64,000 nt of DNA from Theropithecus gelada (GCF_003255815.1 NC_037680.1:8087187-8151186), one strand, 5' to 3'; shown: positions 1-11,777, counted from the stretch's first letter. Made by a program: numbers and translations. The notes: generated by a model from the letters alone, not told the origin.

Positions 1-589
1 CCATTATGGAAAACAGTATGGCGATTCCTCAAGGATCTAGAACTAGAAGTACCATATGACCCAGCCATCCCATTACTGGGGATATACCCAAAGGATTATA
101 AATCATGCTGCTATAAAGACACATGCACACGTATGTTTATTGCGGCACTATTCACAATAGCAAAAACTTGGAATCAACCCAAATGTCCATCAGTGACAGA
201 CTGGATTAAGAATATGTGGCACATATACACCATGGAATACTAGGCAGCCATAAAAAAGGATGAGTTTGTGTCCTTTGTAGGGACATGGATGCAGCTGGAA
301 ACCATCATTCTTAGCAAACTATCACAAGAACAGAAAACCAAACACCGCATGTTCTCACTCATAGGTGGGAACTGAACAATGAGATCACTTGGACTCGGGA
401 AGGGGAACATCACACACCGGGGCCTATCATGGGGGGGAGGGGGGGGAGGGATTGCACTGGGAGTTATACCTGATGTAAATGATGAGTTGATGGATGCTGA
501 CGAGTTGATGGGTGCAGCACACCAACATGGCACAAGTATACATATGTAACAAACCTGCACGTTATGCACATGTACCCTAGAACTTAAAG

Positions 590-624
<35 letters not shown>
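1..624 (+). mobile_element. L1 (L1PA-type) 3' end, cut by window edge
   Basis: The sequence reads as the last part of L1 ORF2 followed by the short 3' UTR. Typical phrases are the 'ggcacatatacaccatgg' block (about 217-235) and the G-rich tract near 430-448. It ends with the 'tgtaccctagaactta' block and an AAT-rich tail. The 5' side runs off the window, so the full length is unknown. It resembles the 3' ends at 23073-23636 and 52493-58597 closely, which suggests a catarrhine-age L1PA. There is no coding potential: the forward frame is the C-terminal ORF2 tail only. Confidence 0.95.
591..623 (+). repeat. (AAT)n microsatellite tail of the L1
   Basis: About eleven AAT units directly follow the L1 3' end. 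They grew from the 'aataaa'-type L1 tail, a common source of primate microsatellites. The array is likely length-variable between individuals. Confidence 0.9.
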
Positions 625-626
<2 letters not shown>

Positions 627-1370
627 GGGTTAGGGGTGGCTTGATGGAAGAGAAGTTAGGGATTGGTGAAATTTCAGATCAAAAAGTTTGTTAAGGCTAG
701 ACTTAGCAGGTCTTACTGCTGGATCAAATTATCTGGACATTTTTGTAAATACAGAATCTTTGTTTTTAAAGTGATGATAAAAGGGAATATTTCTTGGAGT
801 ATCTCCAATACTTTGGTGGGGTCTGAGTTAGTGGCTTAGGGGCAGTTTGTTATCGATATAGCAAGTCAAAAAATTCTAATAGTAAATTGCCTGATGGAAT
901 GCTATTGCAGTCAAAAATTAAAGCATTGACTAACCAGTTTCCTGGGATGTACTGCTGTTTAGTAGCCTGGTAATCTTCTCCACATTTATGACCACAGATA
1001 TTATGTGAAAAGTCAGTGCAGAGTGACTGGTAGTGAATATTACCTACTTGGAGAGCACAGGTAGGGTGGACAGCCTCAACATCACACTCTTCCATATTTC
1101 CACATTTGTTTTCTCTGTCTCTGAAAGCTCAGGTTTTTAAATTCACCTAAAGTCTGTGTAAATAAGGCAAATTCCCTGTTTTATTGTTGCTTTGCCCACC
1201 CCCCAACTCATCATTCTGTTCCTTATCCTCAGATTTTGTTTTATACGTGCCATTTATCTTGCACGTGAGTGGCCCTAACGATGAAGCTGAACAGATCATT
1301 GGATGTTAATAGATAGATATAACACCTCTTTTTTTCTTTCCTTCTTTTTCCTTTCTTTCTTTCCTCTTTC
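625..1370. other. Unassigned AT-rich sequence
   Basis: I recognise no repeat family or gene between the L1 tail and the CT-rich tract. The short ORFs on the minus strand (about 850-1095 and 1241-1444) have no family signature and look like chance ORFs. Confidence 0.5.
1326..1370. repeat. CT-rich polypyrimidine tract
   Basis: Nearly uninterrupted C/T on the plus strand, made of 'tttcc' and 'tttct' units. It is a simple low-complexity tract. Confidence 0.8.
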
Positions 1371-1465
1371 ATGCATTCAAAAGCATTCTTGAGTACCTGT
1401 GCTCTTCTATGTGTGATTGTGCTAAATTCTGGAGAGTTAAGCAAGATCTAGTTCCTGATTCTGGG
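1371..1465 (+). mobile_element. Possible L2 fragment
   Basis: The order of words (cattcaaaagcattcttgag, then a gtacctgtgct-like block, then a ttctggagag block) follows the 3' part of L2, which in consensus reads about sustained size, 'gagcacctactatgtgcc' and 'aggcactg'. Divergence is high, so this is a weak call from memory of the family. Confidence 0.35.
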
Positions 1466-1605
1466 CAGTTAGCGCAATGAGAACATCAGCCGGAAATGTA
1501 GACGAGCCTCTGTATTCAAAGAAACAGCCAATGGTAATGGGTGGATTCAGCCCAGAGGCTGAAAGAGTAGATGAAAGAGAAGATCCTGATTACAATGGCT
1601 TTTCC

Positions 1606-1722
1606 AAAATGAGAATTGTTACCTCCAGAAGATTAGATAATTTACCAAAGGCCACCCAATATATAAGTGGCAGAAGCATCTCTCAAACTCCTTGTCACAG
1701 TCCATGTCCTATCCTCTTCAGA
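1606..1722 (+). mobile_element. MIR fragment (tRNA-derived old SINE)
   Basis: The stretch 'gataatttaccaaaggccac' followed by 'tataagtggcagaagc' matches the MIR core pattern of a gap-free 'taacttgcccaaggtcac' then 'agtaagtggcagagc'. The right flank ('tccttgtcacagtcc') decays. A plus-strand ORF (1477-1803, 108 codons) overlaps it. The ORF has no domain I recognise, and the MIR overlap argues against a real gene. Confidence 0.55.
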
Positions 1723-2234
1723 ATTACCAGACCAATGTTATTCAACTGTTTTCAACCTCTTCCTAACTTTGTCTTCAATCTTGTTTCTTCTATTTTCCTG
1801 TGATAACTTTAAAGTTCTATTGAGATTTCCATTACTACAAACTCAAGTTTCTAGGTTTGTTTTTCCTTGTCATGACCACATGATGCTAAATTCTCTTAAA
1901 CTCTAAAACAAAAAAGCATTTAATCAGCATGAATTTTATATTTTACATCCATACAACTGCTTTTCATTTTCCTAGGCATTATTTCTTCAAGTTGGAGGTC
2001 ACTGGTAAGTCGTATCCACATAGGTGATAAATGGAGAAGCCCTTCAACTGAGGGTGGAAGGGGCAGGTTCCCTTACTCATCCCCTCACCCACAATAATAT
2101 TGGTTTGCTCCCTAAAAAGATCATTTATTTGGTAATTACTAGTGGAAATGTCAGCGTGAATCTTACATCTTTGTAATCACTGTACATCTTTGTAATCAAT
2201 GACAACCCTGGATCTAAATTTGTCCAAGATTTCA
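1723..2234. other. Unassigned sequence
   Basis: No repeat, ORF of note or regulatory structure could be recognised. Confidence 0.5.
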
Positions 2235-2315
2235 AAAGAGAAAGTGATGTCGAAGAAACTTGAACTCAAAGTTTTCTGACTTCAGGTTATATGTTCTCAT
2301 TACTATACCATACAA
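2235..2315 (+). mobile_element. Possible MIR 3' part
   Basis: The words 'aacttgaactcaaagttttc', 'tgacttcaggttatatg' and 'cattactataccatac' line up with the MIR 3' half (gaacccaggtctgtctgactccaa... cactataccac). Short and diverged. Confidence 0.4.
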
Positions 2316-3299
2316 TTTAAAGTTTAGTGTTTCATCCTTGCTCCTACCCAAGTTTCCTGTTGCAAAACATCTTTAAATCTATGTCTGAGAAGGGTAAAGT
2401 GGGTTGTGTAAACTTTTCGTTTCCATCTGCAGATACAGAAAGGTGGAAAGAACACTGCTTCCAAACTTTCAAGAGATAGCCAAGCAAGCCGCTTGTTCAC
2501 AACTTTGCTTGAACATACTGAGGTTGCAGAGCAACCAACTAACCCAGAGTTAGAAAGAAGTCATGTGTCTTTAGGGGCAGAAGAGGCAGGTGCCTTGGCT
2601 TACCTGGGAAAGATGCAAGTCAAAAGTATTTACCTAGAGATGTGGTGACTTGGGGGAGGCCAGCTGATTATTCTCTGAGAGAGGGTGAAGTCCCTGGGAG
2701 ATGCAAATATTTGGGGGTCTATATCCTCTTGCACACTCTTGTTTCCCCACAAATAGCATAAGATGTTCCTAGAAAAGATTGGGAGAGTCATCAGACATTC
2801 TTTCTCACATTCCAAAACTGGAGGAGGAAATAAAAGCTGATTAAGGAGAGGGGGAAAACTAAGGTAGAACCTCAACTTACGTTTCCCGTATGAAACAAAA
2901 GTATGAATCTTTGGAGCGAGAAAGTAAACACCGTGAAGCTGGGGTGTCAGTTTATAGCTATTTCAGCTGCGGCAAGGACCAGGAAAAGTCTCTGTAATTC
3001 TGGGGGAAGATCTAAAATAGCTTCTAGACTCAGAACTGTAAGGGAGGGAAAACTAAAAAGACTATGTCCTCAAGACCCATGGACATGGTGCTTATTTAGG
3101 ACTGAGACTGTGGTCCAAACAACAGAAAATTTCCCCCCATTGCCCACCAATCCCTTAAGCAGGCTAGCAAACCCCTCACAAGTAACTGGTCAGAGACAGA
3201 CCCTTGCTGAGGTGCAGCACAAAGGAGAGCCCTAAAGCTGAGGGTAAAGAAGACATTGAAAAAACAAATAAAAAAATTGCTAAACACAAAGCGTCCTCT
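2316..3299. other. Unassigned sequence, possibly the 5' part of an old L1M/HAL1
   Basis: Nothing clear up to about 2900. From about 2900 the composition (A-rich plus strand, short open frames such as 2903-3235) resembles old L1 5' regions leading into the L1M remnant that follows. I cannot show homology by eye. Confidence 0.35.
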
Positions 3300-4105
3300 G
3301 GATAATTTAATACCTTTTCACAGACAGAGGGTAATCACAGGAAAAACAAACTTCAAACCCAGCTCAATTTCTAATTATATTAACTCAAAACTGGGCCTAA
3401 AGGCATAGCAGAAGAAAGAGTGTTACCATTCTAGGTGTCAAATCTATCTTCCTAAGTCTCAACTCAGCTACCCAAGCTATGTGCCTTGTGTAATAAAATT
3501 ACACATGGCTAGAAAAAACAATGGACTCCTGAGACAAAAAACAATCATGACAGCCAGATTCATATATATGACACAGACGTAGCAAATATCTGTTAGGTAA
3601 TTTAAGATAACTCTGATGCGTATAACAGCGATAAGCAGCAATAAGAAATTGATATCATACATCATCGAATATGGTACATTAGAAGTAGTACATCACCAAA
3701 AATGTATGCCTTCAGTCTAATTACGAGAAAACATCAGACACACAAATCAAGAGATATTCTACAAAATATCTGAAAAGCATTCTTCAAAATGTCAAGGTTA
3801 TGAAAGACAAGAAAATACTCAGGAACTGTCACCAGCTCCTTAGAGGAACAAGAAGACATACAACAATTAATGCAATGTGGTTTCCTGGATTGGATTCTGA
3901 ATCGGAAAAAAGAATATTAATAGAAATTTGGTAACATGTGAATAAAGTTTGTAGTTAATAGTGCACCAATGCTAATTTCTAAGTTTTGACAATTGTACTG
4001 TGTAAGGTGTTAACAATAGTATAAGCTAAATGACGAATTCTTGAGAATGCTCTGTATTATTTTCACAATTATTTTTTAAGTCTAAAATATTCATTAAAAA
4101 GTCTT
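3300..4105 (+). mobile_element. Old L1M (or HAL1) fragment with 3' UTR
   Basis: The right end (about 3930-4105) carries L1M 3' UTR words: 'gtagttaatagtgcacc', 'aatgctaatttctaag', 'ttttgacaattgtactgtg' and 'aaggtgttaacaatag', ending in A/T-rich 'attcattaaaaag'. The part upstream is A-rich, like diverged ORF1. No reading frame survives. Confidence 0.6.
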
Positions 4106-4430
4106 GGTTTGCCTGCTAATGTAGTCAGCAAATATTTGTTGGATGCCTGGTATGTCCTGGGCATTTTAGGAGGCATTGAAAAAATATTTCATGACTTCAT
4201 GGTATTTATAGTCTACTAAGGAAGACAGATATTACCTAAATAAACTAATAAGTATTTTGTTACAAATTCTTAATGAAAGCTAGTCTATAGCATAAGAAGC
4301 TATCAAATGGGGCATTTCCTGAGAACAATGATGGTCTACACTAAGTTACCATGCAAGCAACCCTGAAGGTCAGAACAGAAGTTTAACTTCCCAGAGAAGT
4401 TAAAATTCTTGAATAACATGGTGTGTTAAA
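4106..4430 (+). mobile_element. L2 3' fragment
   Basis: The words 'agcaaatatttgttggatgc', 'ggtatgtcctgggcattt', 'catgacttcatggtattta' and 'agtctactaaggaagac' follow the L2 3' end in order (ages of mammalian radiation). Diverged but collinear. Confidence 0.6.
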
Positions 4431-5731
4431 ATCTATGTAAAGAACGCAAGGATAAGCAGCATGAGAGAGATGGGTAAGTGCATATACTTAGGATAGGCTA
4501 CAGGTGGGATGGGAGGGCCATATACTACCTGAATCCTGTGTTTTCAATAGTCCTATGTTCTGTCTGTCACTCAGCCACATCACATCACCTTCCTCATTGA
4601 TGACATTTTTATCAGACCAGAGTTGAGGTTGAAGCAAAGGAAACTACAGATAGAAGATGCTCAGGACCAACAACACTCTTGCTCTATTAGAGAGGGACAG
4701 GAATAAGTGTTCTTGACCACAGCTGTAGCTTAATGAACAGCCAGCACTTTGTTCTTCTGCTTGGACAGAGGACATATAGGTCCAGAATGGGAGTCACCAG
4801 TGAGAGACCAAATTAAGGCCTCAGGGATTTGAGTGCTTCTTACATCTCATTTATAGTTGGAATATTCTGAACATTGACTGCCTCTTGTCTATGTAGTATC
4901 TAGTATGTGTGATGAATACTTAATATCCAAGTGCTTCATGAATATTAGGTATCTTTCAGTTCTTCCATCTCTTTCTATCTATTTGCACTCCTCATAATCC
5001 TTTCCTCACTCTACTGAATTTGGCTTTCTCAACATTAGGTAAGAGGTGGAGAGGGAGGTAAGTTTAGAAATGATTTCACTGGTAGAGCTGTAATGTGGAA
5101 TTGGTATAATTAGGATAGCAAGTTGTTCCAATGCTTTCCACTCATGGGAGCTTCTCGTGGGATCTTCAACCCCCCTACCACTACTAAGAAGTTATTATTT
5201 CTTGTGGTTACCGGGCATGAGCGATGTCCACTTCAGGTGATGGTGTATGTCAACCCCTTAGCTACAGGCTCAGGGAACTCTCTATTGGAGAAGATTCACT
5301 CCTCTACATACTGCTCGAGTCCGGTGACTTCTAAGATAAAACTCTTTTATTGGGACAGTGCTCAAACCAGGCAAAACAGGATGCTAGCTCATGTCTTCAG
5401 AAAACAGATTGATGTCACTCTGGCTCATTTCTTCCTCTCTGTAATCAGGGGCTATTTCAGGAGTGAGTCAGATAAAAGCCCAAATGTAAGTGGCTGGAAG
5501 TGAGGAGAAAGGAACTCCAGCCCCATCGTCCCTGAAAGCACACAGAATATTGATCATACTTTCCAAAGAATTTCTCACTGCTGGCATCTATCTAGAAGCA
5601 GAATGAAATAAGAGTTGCAAAGCTGGCTTAACAATCTGTTGATCACCCCTTCATTAAAGATCTGGCCTTCGCCAATAGGCTTAAGAAAAAGTCAAATTTA
5701 ATACTTTATTCCTTTTTAAAATGTAGCATGT
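4431..5731. other. Unassigned sequence with one 126-codon ORF
   Basis: I recognise no repeat here. The longest open frame outside known repeats lies at 5123-5503 on the plus strand (126 codons, starting MFQCFPLMGAS). It shows no domain, signal peptide or splice context that I can identify, and most likely arose by chance. Confidence 0.5.
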
Positions 5732-6173
5732 GGCTCGGCACAGTGGTTCACTCCTGTAATTCCAGAAATTTGGAATGCCAAGGCAAGCAGATCACTTGAA
5801 ATCAGGAGTTCAAGACCAACCTGACCAACATGGTGAAACCCCTTTTCTATTTAAAAACAAGGGGGGGGAGGGTTGGCTGGGAGTGGTGGCACTTATTCTT
5901 ATTCCAGCTACTTGGGATGCTGAGGCAGGTAGACCTGAGGTCGGGAGTTAAAGACCAGCCTGACCAACATGATGAAACCCTGTCTCTACTAAAAATACAA
6001 AAATTATCTAGGTGTGGTGGTTCATGCCTGTAATCCCAGCTACTCAGGAGGCTGAGGCACAAAAATTGCTTGAACCTGGGAGAAAGGGGTTGCAGGGAGC
6101 CAAGATCACGTCACTGCACTACAGTCTGGGCAACAGAGCAAGACTCCATCTCAATCAATCAATCAATCAATCA
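5732..6173 (+). mobile_element. Abnormal three-unit Alu with (AATC)n tail
   Basis: A standard Alu left arm (5732-5860) runs into an A/G-rich spacer with a run of eight G. A right-arm piece follows (about 5873-5930, ending 'gctgaggcagg'). The sequence then jumps back to the second half of a left arm ('acctgaggtcgggagtt', 5934 on), and a full right arm finishes the element. The total is about 440 bp against the normal 300 or so. The tail is an (AATC)n repeat. The switch point lies in the 'gctgaggcagg' word shared by both arms. Confidence 0.9.
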
Positions 6174-7331
6174 TAAAATGCAATTACTACTTTTAATCAC
6201 TGTTAATCTATACACTGATTAACCTGCCACTTACCTAATTGACAGTTATTTTTTCAAGTTGACAATTTAAAAGAAAAGTGCATCCTTAGAGGAAAAAATG
6301 TTATTGATATTTTTAATTTAAACATACTCTATTTGTTTGGATAAACTGTACTGTAATGATTTATAACCTCTTTTAGATCATTTTAATAACCTGAAAAATT
6401 CTAAATATATGCATATTTTGTACTTTCACAAATGTATTTCCAGAAACTTAGCAATAATGCTCAGAACAAACCATTTAGTTTTTTAAAAAATAGAATTTTT
6501 CATGCTAGAGCCACCTTGGGATATTATTTAGGATAACTTTCTGGTGATGAAGATTTCTGTGCCTCCATGGATACAAATCCAGGAGGTAATATGACAATAT
6601 AATTTTACCCATTTATGGTCTAAAAGTTAAACCCATTAAATTGAAAAGATGATCAAAACTCTGCTTAGTGCTTTTAATTGATGTTTTTAAAGTATTGTAT
6701 ACCTAAGTGAGAGTAAGTTTTTACAGACAGGGAATACAGCAAGTGAACATGTCTTTAGGAAAAGCCTACAGATTGTCAACTTTGCTGTCACTCTTTTTTT
6801 CAGCCTTCTTGATGACAGAATATAGAACAACCCATCAAGTTGCAAAAGGTTGATCTGATTCCTTCACAGCCAGCTGGGGGAAAATTCAACTGAAAAATGG
6901 CCAATATAAAGGAACTCTGAAGACCAAATAAGCTCACTTCCCCAGGGTCCAACAGATGAGGAAAGCAATGAAGTGGCAAACAGTGAAAGAAGAGGGAAGG
7001 ACGGGCTCAGCCTCCTCATCACTGAGGCTGGGCGTGCACTGCTTCAGTACATGCAGGGCACAAATGCAGGCATTAATGTGATCATTCATAATTAACATAA
7101 CGATCTGATTTTGTCTGTTTAAGTACTATCAAAAGGACTTTTTTCATGAGTCCTTCTTCACTTCCACACCAGAGTTCTGATTAGGTTGGCATTAAAAATT
7201 ATACTCTGAGGCAATTCTTCACTGAAAATATAATAAATAAAAGACACATTTAAAATAATCCAGTCATTTATAAAATCAAATACCTGACAACTAGAAAACA
7301 AAACAGTAGAACTGAAGCCATTATCCCTCTC
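6174..7331. other. Unassigned AT-rich sequence
   Basis: No clear repeat or gene. The stretch is A+T-rich with no long ORF. Confidence 0.5.
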
Positions 7332-7339
7332 TGGGCTCT

Positions 7340-7974
7340 TTCTTTCTTTCTTTTTTTTTTTTTAAATTTTATTATACTAAGTTCTGGGATACATGTGCAG
7401 AATGTCCAGCTTTGTTACATAGGTATACGTGTGCTGTGGTGGTTTGCTGCACCTATCAACCTGTCATCTAGGTTTTAAGCCCCGCATGCATTAAGTATTT
7501 GTCTTAATCCTCTCCCACCCCTTGCCCAACAGGCCCCAGTATGTGATGTTTCCCTCCCTGTATCCATGTGTTCTCATTATTCAACTCCCACTTATGAATG
7601 AGAACACACAGTGTTTAGTTTTCTGTCCCTGTGTTAGTTTGCTGAGGATGTTGGCTTCCAGCTTCATCCATGTCCCTGCAAAGGACATGATCTCATTCTT
7701 TTATATGGCTGCATAGTATTCCACGGTGTATGTGTGCCACATGTTCTTTATCCAGTCTATCATTGATGGGCATTTAGGTTGGTTTCAAGTCTTTGCTATT
7801 GTAAATAGTGCTGCAATAAATATACATGTGAATGTATCTTTATAGTAGAATGATTTATAATCCTTTGGGTATATACCCGGTAATAGGATTGCTGGGTCAA
7901 ATGGTATTTCTGGTTGTAGATCCTTGAGGAATCGCCAAACTGTCTTCCACAAAGCTGGTGAGGCTGTGGCGAAA
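7340..7974 (-). mobile_element. L1 3' end with 5' inversion, antisense
   Basis: A poly-T run (about 7350-7363) is followed by the reverse complement of an L1PA/PB 3' UTR and ORF2 tail up to about 7952. The last 22 bases (7953-7974, 'agctggtgaggctgtgg...') are L1 in the opposite orientation. They come from just upstream of the break in L1 coordinates. An 8-bp target-site duplication, 'tgggctct', flanks the whole element (7332-7339 and 7975-7982). This is the twin-priming pattern. Confidence 0.9.
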
Positions 7975-7982
7975 TGGGCTCT

Positions 7983-9204
7983 AGATTTCTAAGCAGGCAG
8001 GAACAGTTGAGAATTTGATTCAGATGGCATTACGAGGAAAAAGCTCCCCAGAAAAGGTAAAAAAATGGAGAGAGTATTATTGTGTTAAAAGCAAGACATG
8101 ATAAAGGACCTTTTGTTATAAAGATTAAAAAGCTGAAAAAGGACAGAGGCACAAATGCAGGCCTGGCCACTGCATTAGTAATAGCAGCAGAGCCAACGTG
8201 GAGTAGGAACTGAGCCATACACATGAGACCCAGTTCTCAACTGGGAGCCTTGGGATGCTGGGCGGGAGCAACTGCAAAACCCTTAAAGCATGAAAAGCCG
8301 ATGGACAGAGAAGTAGAGAGAGTATTCCTTCAAAGGCCAGTAAAATGAAACTCACAATATATAAAATATGACAGAAACATAAAAGTTACCAATAAAATCA
8401 GCACTAGGTAGACAAATTCCCTTCTGTAAAATGAAAGTAACATAGCAATGAGACTAAATTCAACATGATTGTTCTCAATCCCCTAAACATTTATTGAATA
8501 ACATTCATAAAAAATAACTTAAATGGAAATTTATGGAAATGAAGTTTGAATATGTGTAAATATTCTAACATTCTGCTATATGTATAATTCTGAAAAAATG
8601 AAGCATATTTAGCAAAATGTTAAAATGATTAAAGTCTATACATCTTATGTGTTATTTTACATAATGAGTTATATTGTTAAAATCTTTGAAATTTTTAGAG
8701 CAATTTTTCATCCTTTTTAAATTTATGGATATCGAGTCTCTCATAGGGCAGATGTTATTTCTATGTTGCTGAAGCCATATTGTGTAAGAGAGTTTTAATC
8801 AATGGTCCATAGCCAGTAACAGAGTCTCACTCAAACTTAGGTTTTCTAATGCAAAAGCCCTTTAATGTGGCTCCCAAAGGTTATTAACTTTACTTTCGGT
8901 GCTATCTTAATTTCCTCACTTGGAATTTACTAGTATGCTAGAAAAATGAAATGTCATCTTTAAAGCACCAAATGAGTCTTCAGTAAATGTTACTACCTTT
9001 TCTTTTGCTCTTTCCAACAACTTTTTGCTTTTCTTAGTGTTACTTGACTTGTGAATAAATTAAACATTCTGTGCAGCTGGAACGAAGTTTAAGATTTATA
9101 TTTCTTTATCCACCTCATTCATCATCACCAGGTATGTATTTCTGCTATCTATAATAACAACATCTTGGTTCCTCAAAGCTAATATGTAAAATAGGTAAGG
9201 AAAG
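7983..9204. other. Mostly unassigned sequence
   Basis: No gene or clear repeat apart from a weak MIR near 8795-8870. Overlapping minus-strand ORFs at 8030-8224 and 8125-8355 show no recognisable protein features. Confidence 0.45.
8795..8870 (+). mobile_element. Possible MIR fragment
   Basis: The words 'tggtccatagccagtaacag', 'ctcaaacttaggttttcta' and 'aaaagccctttaatg' follow the MIR core-to-3' order. Weak and diverged. Confidence 0.4.
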
Positions 9205-9355
9205 TGCTCATTTTAACTTTCTTTTACATTTTTTTAGTTAAAAATCTGAAGTTCAGGGTTACATGATTCACCCAAGTTCACAAAACTAAGAGGAAATTGA
9301 GCTACAATTTTAAATTTGGTTTTCTGATTCCAAATTCATAATTTTCCTGTAAATG
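9205..9355 (+). mobile_element. MIR fragment
   Basis: Collinear with MIR: 'gctcattttaacttt', 'ctgaagttcagggttaca', 'ttcacccaagttcacaaaac', then 'ttggttttctgattccaaat'. These correspond to the MIR core and its tRNA-distal half. Confidence 0.6.
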
Positions 9356-9514
9356 TGAGGTTTTCAATTATGTACCAACATAACCAATTTTATATATTAA
9401 TTATTATTCTCAGAACTTCTTACTCAAACAAAGTTATTGGTGGAAGCTCAGTGTGTCAAATAAATGACAGTGAACCTTCCGTTGCTACGAGGGCATGGGG
9501 GAAGGGGGCGTCAT

Positions 9515-9642
9515 AAAGGCAAGGCCAGAGACCTGGAGGTTCTGATTGAATAGGTTAGGGTGGGGGTCCAGGGACTTCTATTTTGACAAGTTCCCAGGGG
9601 ATGCTGATGCTGCTGGTCTGGAGCCCACACTTAGAGAATCAT
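9515..9642 (+). mobile_element. MER5-like hAT remnant (first of three)
   Basis: The words 'ggttctgattgaatagg', 'ggtgggggtccagggac', 'ttgacaagttcccagggg' and 'cacttagagaatcattg' follow the 3' half of MER5-type non-autonomous hAT-Charlie elements. Confidence 0.65.
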
Positions 9643-9662
9643 TGTTCTAATTGCTTGCTACC

Positions 9663-9775
9663 CTCTTTGTGTGGTCTGCAAACAGCCGCATCAGCCTCAC
9701 TTGGGAATTTATTAGAAATTCGGAATCTCAGACCACACTGCAGATCCACTGAATTAGGATGTGAGTTTTACTAAG
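9663..9775 (+). mobile_element. MER5-like hAT remnant (second of three)
   Basis: 'gtgtggtctgcaaacagccg', 'catcagcctcacttgggaat' and 'agaaattcggaatctcagac' match the 5' half of MER5A-type elements. It lies about 20 bp after the previous copy in the same orientation, so the two could also be halves of one rearranged element. Confidence 0.65.
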
Positions 9776-9794
9776 ATATGTATGTACATAAATG

Positions 9795-9955
9795 AGAAAC
9801 TCTGATATGCTGGGTTTCAGCCCTATGCACATTAGCATAACTTGGTTCTTGCCCAAAAATACTTTAATTGGTCTAGGATATGGCCAGGCATTGGTATTTT
9901 TAAAACACTTCTCAGGTGATTCAAAAGAGCAACTAGGTATGTGAGCCAAAGAGCC
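9795..9955 (+). mobile_element. MER5-like hAT remnant (third of three)
   Basis: 'gcacattagcataacttgg', 'tactttaattggtctagg', 'ggccaggcattggtattt' and 'cacttctcaggtgattc' match MER5A1-type sequence. The terminal inverted repeats are too eroded to fix the ends. Confidence 0.6.
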
Positions 9956-9960
9956 AGAAT

Positions 9961-11777
9961 ACATCATTTCCCACACTTACCTTAGATTAAAAATATCTGA
10001 CAACTTGATAAAATTCTTAGGACCTCTTATAAAAATATTCAGTAGATCAAAGAGGAGCCATACGTATATAATTTTAATATGAACTCTAAGTCATTCTTAT
10101 TGTAAATTTTGAAAATTGTACTCCAGAATTATGCTCAAATCCCTAAAATAAATGGTTTGTATATTTTGGTAACATTTTTATCTGTTGTACCATTTTAAAA
10201 GTACTTAAAGAACATATAGCATTTCATAATTTCATATCATAATTTAGAGACATACTTTAAAATGTGTTTATACTATAAAATATATACATACAGATAGATA
10301 GATGCTGGATAAAGAGATCTTCAGAGATAGGCATTATTTTAATAGAGCAATTAACAGTTGTGAAATAATTCTAGTTCTGGCTTTCTCTTTAATTTTTTTT
10401 AACATGTATCAATGTTGACGACTCTGTTAACATCTTTGGATGTCAATTTTCTTCATTCTTTTATAGAAAAGAGAGCATTAAATGACTGTGGCTTTAAAAA
10501 GTGTTATCATTCAAGTAAAGGTGATGATGTGCAGCAGCCATGAGAAAGTTAACTGCCAACCTTGATTTTAACATCTGGTTTCTTCTCATATATTGCCCAC
10601 TATTGTATTTATTGATAACAAATGTCACTTCCCAAGAGACCTCCAGAAAATCTTTATTCAAGCAAAATTATGCCATAGACGAGACCATCACCTTGACCAA
10701 CTCTCAATAATATGTCAAAATGGGATAATTGGGAACTGGCCTTTACAGGATGTGTGGGCTGGACTGGGTGATTTTAAGGTAAGACTTCTAAGGCAGGAAA
10801 CTGGTTGAGGTTAAGAAGGCACAGTATATGACCTAGTAACTTTGAATGAATGGTTGCAGTGAACTGAAGTGAGGTTCTTGCAAGTGATTCTTGATGAGGA
10901 AAACTATTAATTTTGATAAGGAAGCTGTTTAGTTGGTTCACAAGAACAAGAATTTCTTGGAACAAGCAGCGAAATTATTTTTGCCTGATCCAGACTATTT
11001 TAGCACAAAAGCATGAAAATATGCTGCCTCTTAGAATTAGTTAGCATGATAACAGAAAAGATGTTGACTTCAGTTCTCCATACTTAATGAAAATATGTTT
11101 ACAGGGTTTCTGTGTTGTTATAATAATCATTTGCATATTCCAAAACAGTTTGGAGTTCATCTCAGCCCCTTTCCTCATTAGTATTCATTAGCTAGGCCAG
11201 CACATCTCTTCTCGGACCCCTTGGACTTCTGTAGCCAGATAACCCCTAAATTCAGGATCCTTTGCCTTCATTCACTAGGAGGATAATCATCAGATTTGTC
11301 CACTAATGTTTTCAGGATTATGGACTACAACAGGTCATTTACAAAGGACAATATTAAATCTCAACTGCTATCTACCCATTCAACATGGGTCACAGTCAAT
11401 ACTAACCTAATACACTGTCAGCCACAGGGGCTCACTCCCTCAGGTATCTATGGATCTGATCTCACGAATTCTTTGTTCATTATCCTTTGTACAGAGTACA
11501 GAGGCTGTCCACTGTGAAGTTGCCTGGTGTGGCACGAACTTTTATTTTGGAAAATAAAAATTCAAAAGTATTTCCAATAAAGACAACTGCTGGGATAGAA
11601 AATGGAAAGCAAGCATGTCAGCAAGCACTCCAAGTTAACAAAAAGGTCAGAATAGCATGGGGCGGTTAAGAGCACAGACTAGGCATATGTAAGGGGAATG
11701 GGAAGTGGAACTAACAAATATGAATCAAAAGCTATGATTCCAGAAATATGATGAATTCTTTCTATTCAAACTTCATT
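9961..11777. other. Unassigned sequence
   Basis: No recognisable repeat family, gene or RNA. A short GATA tract lies near 10294-10305. ORFs at 10593-10808 (+), 10774-10965 (-), 11296-11517 (+) and 11487-11669 (+) have no family features. Confidence 0.5.

Noticed and set aside
1477..1803. 108-codon ORF that looked protein-like in its first half
   Set aside because: It overlaps a MIR remnant, has no recognised domain and no supporting gene structure. A small old exon cannot be excluded but is not supported.
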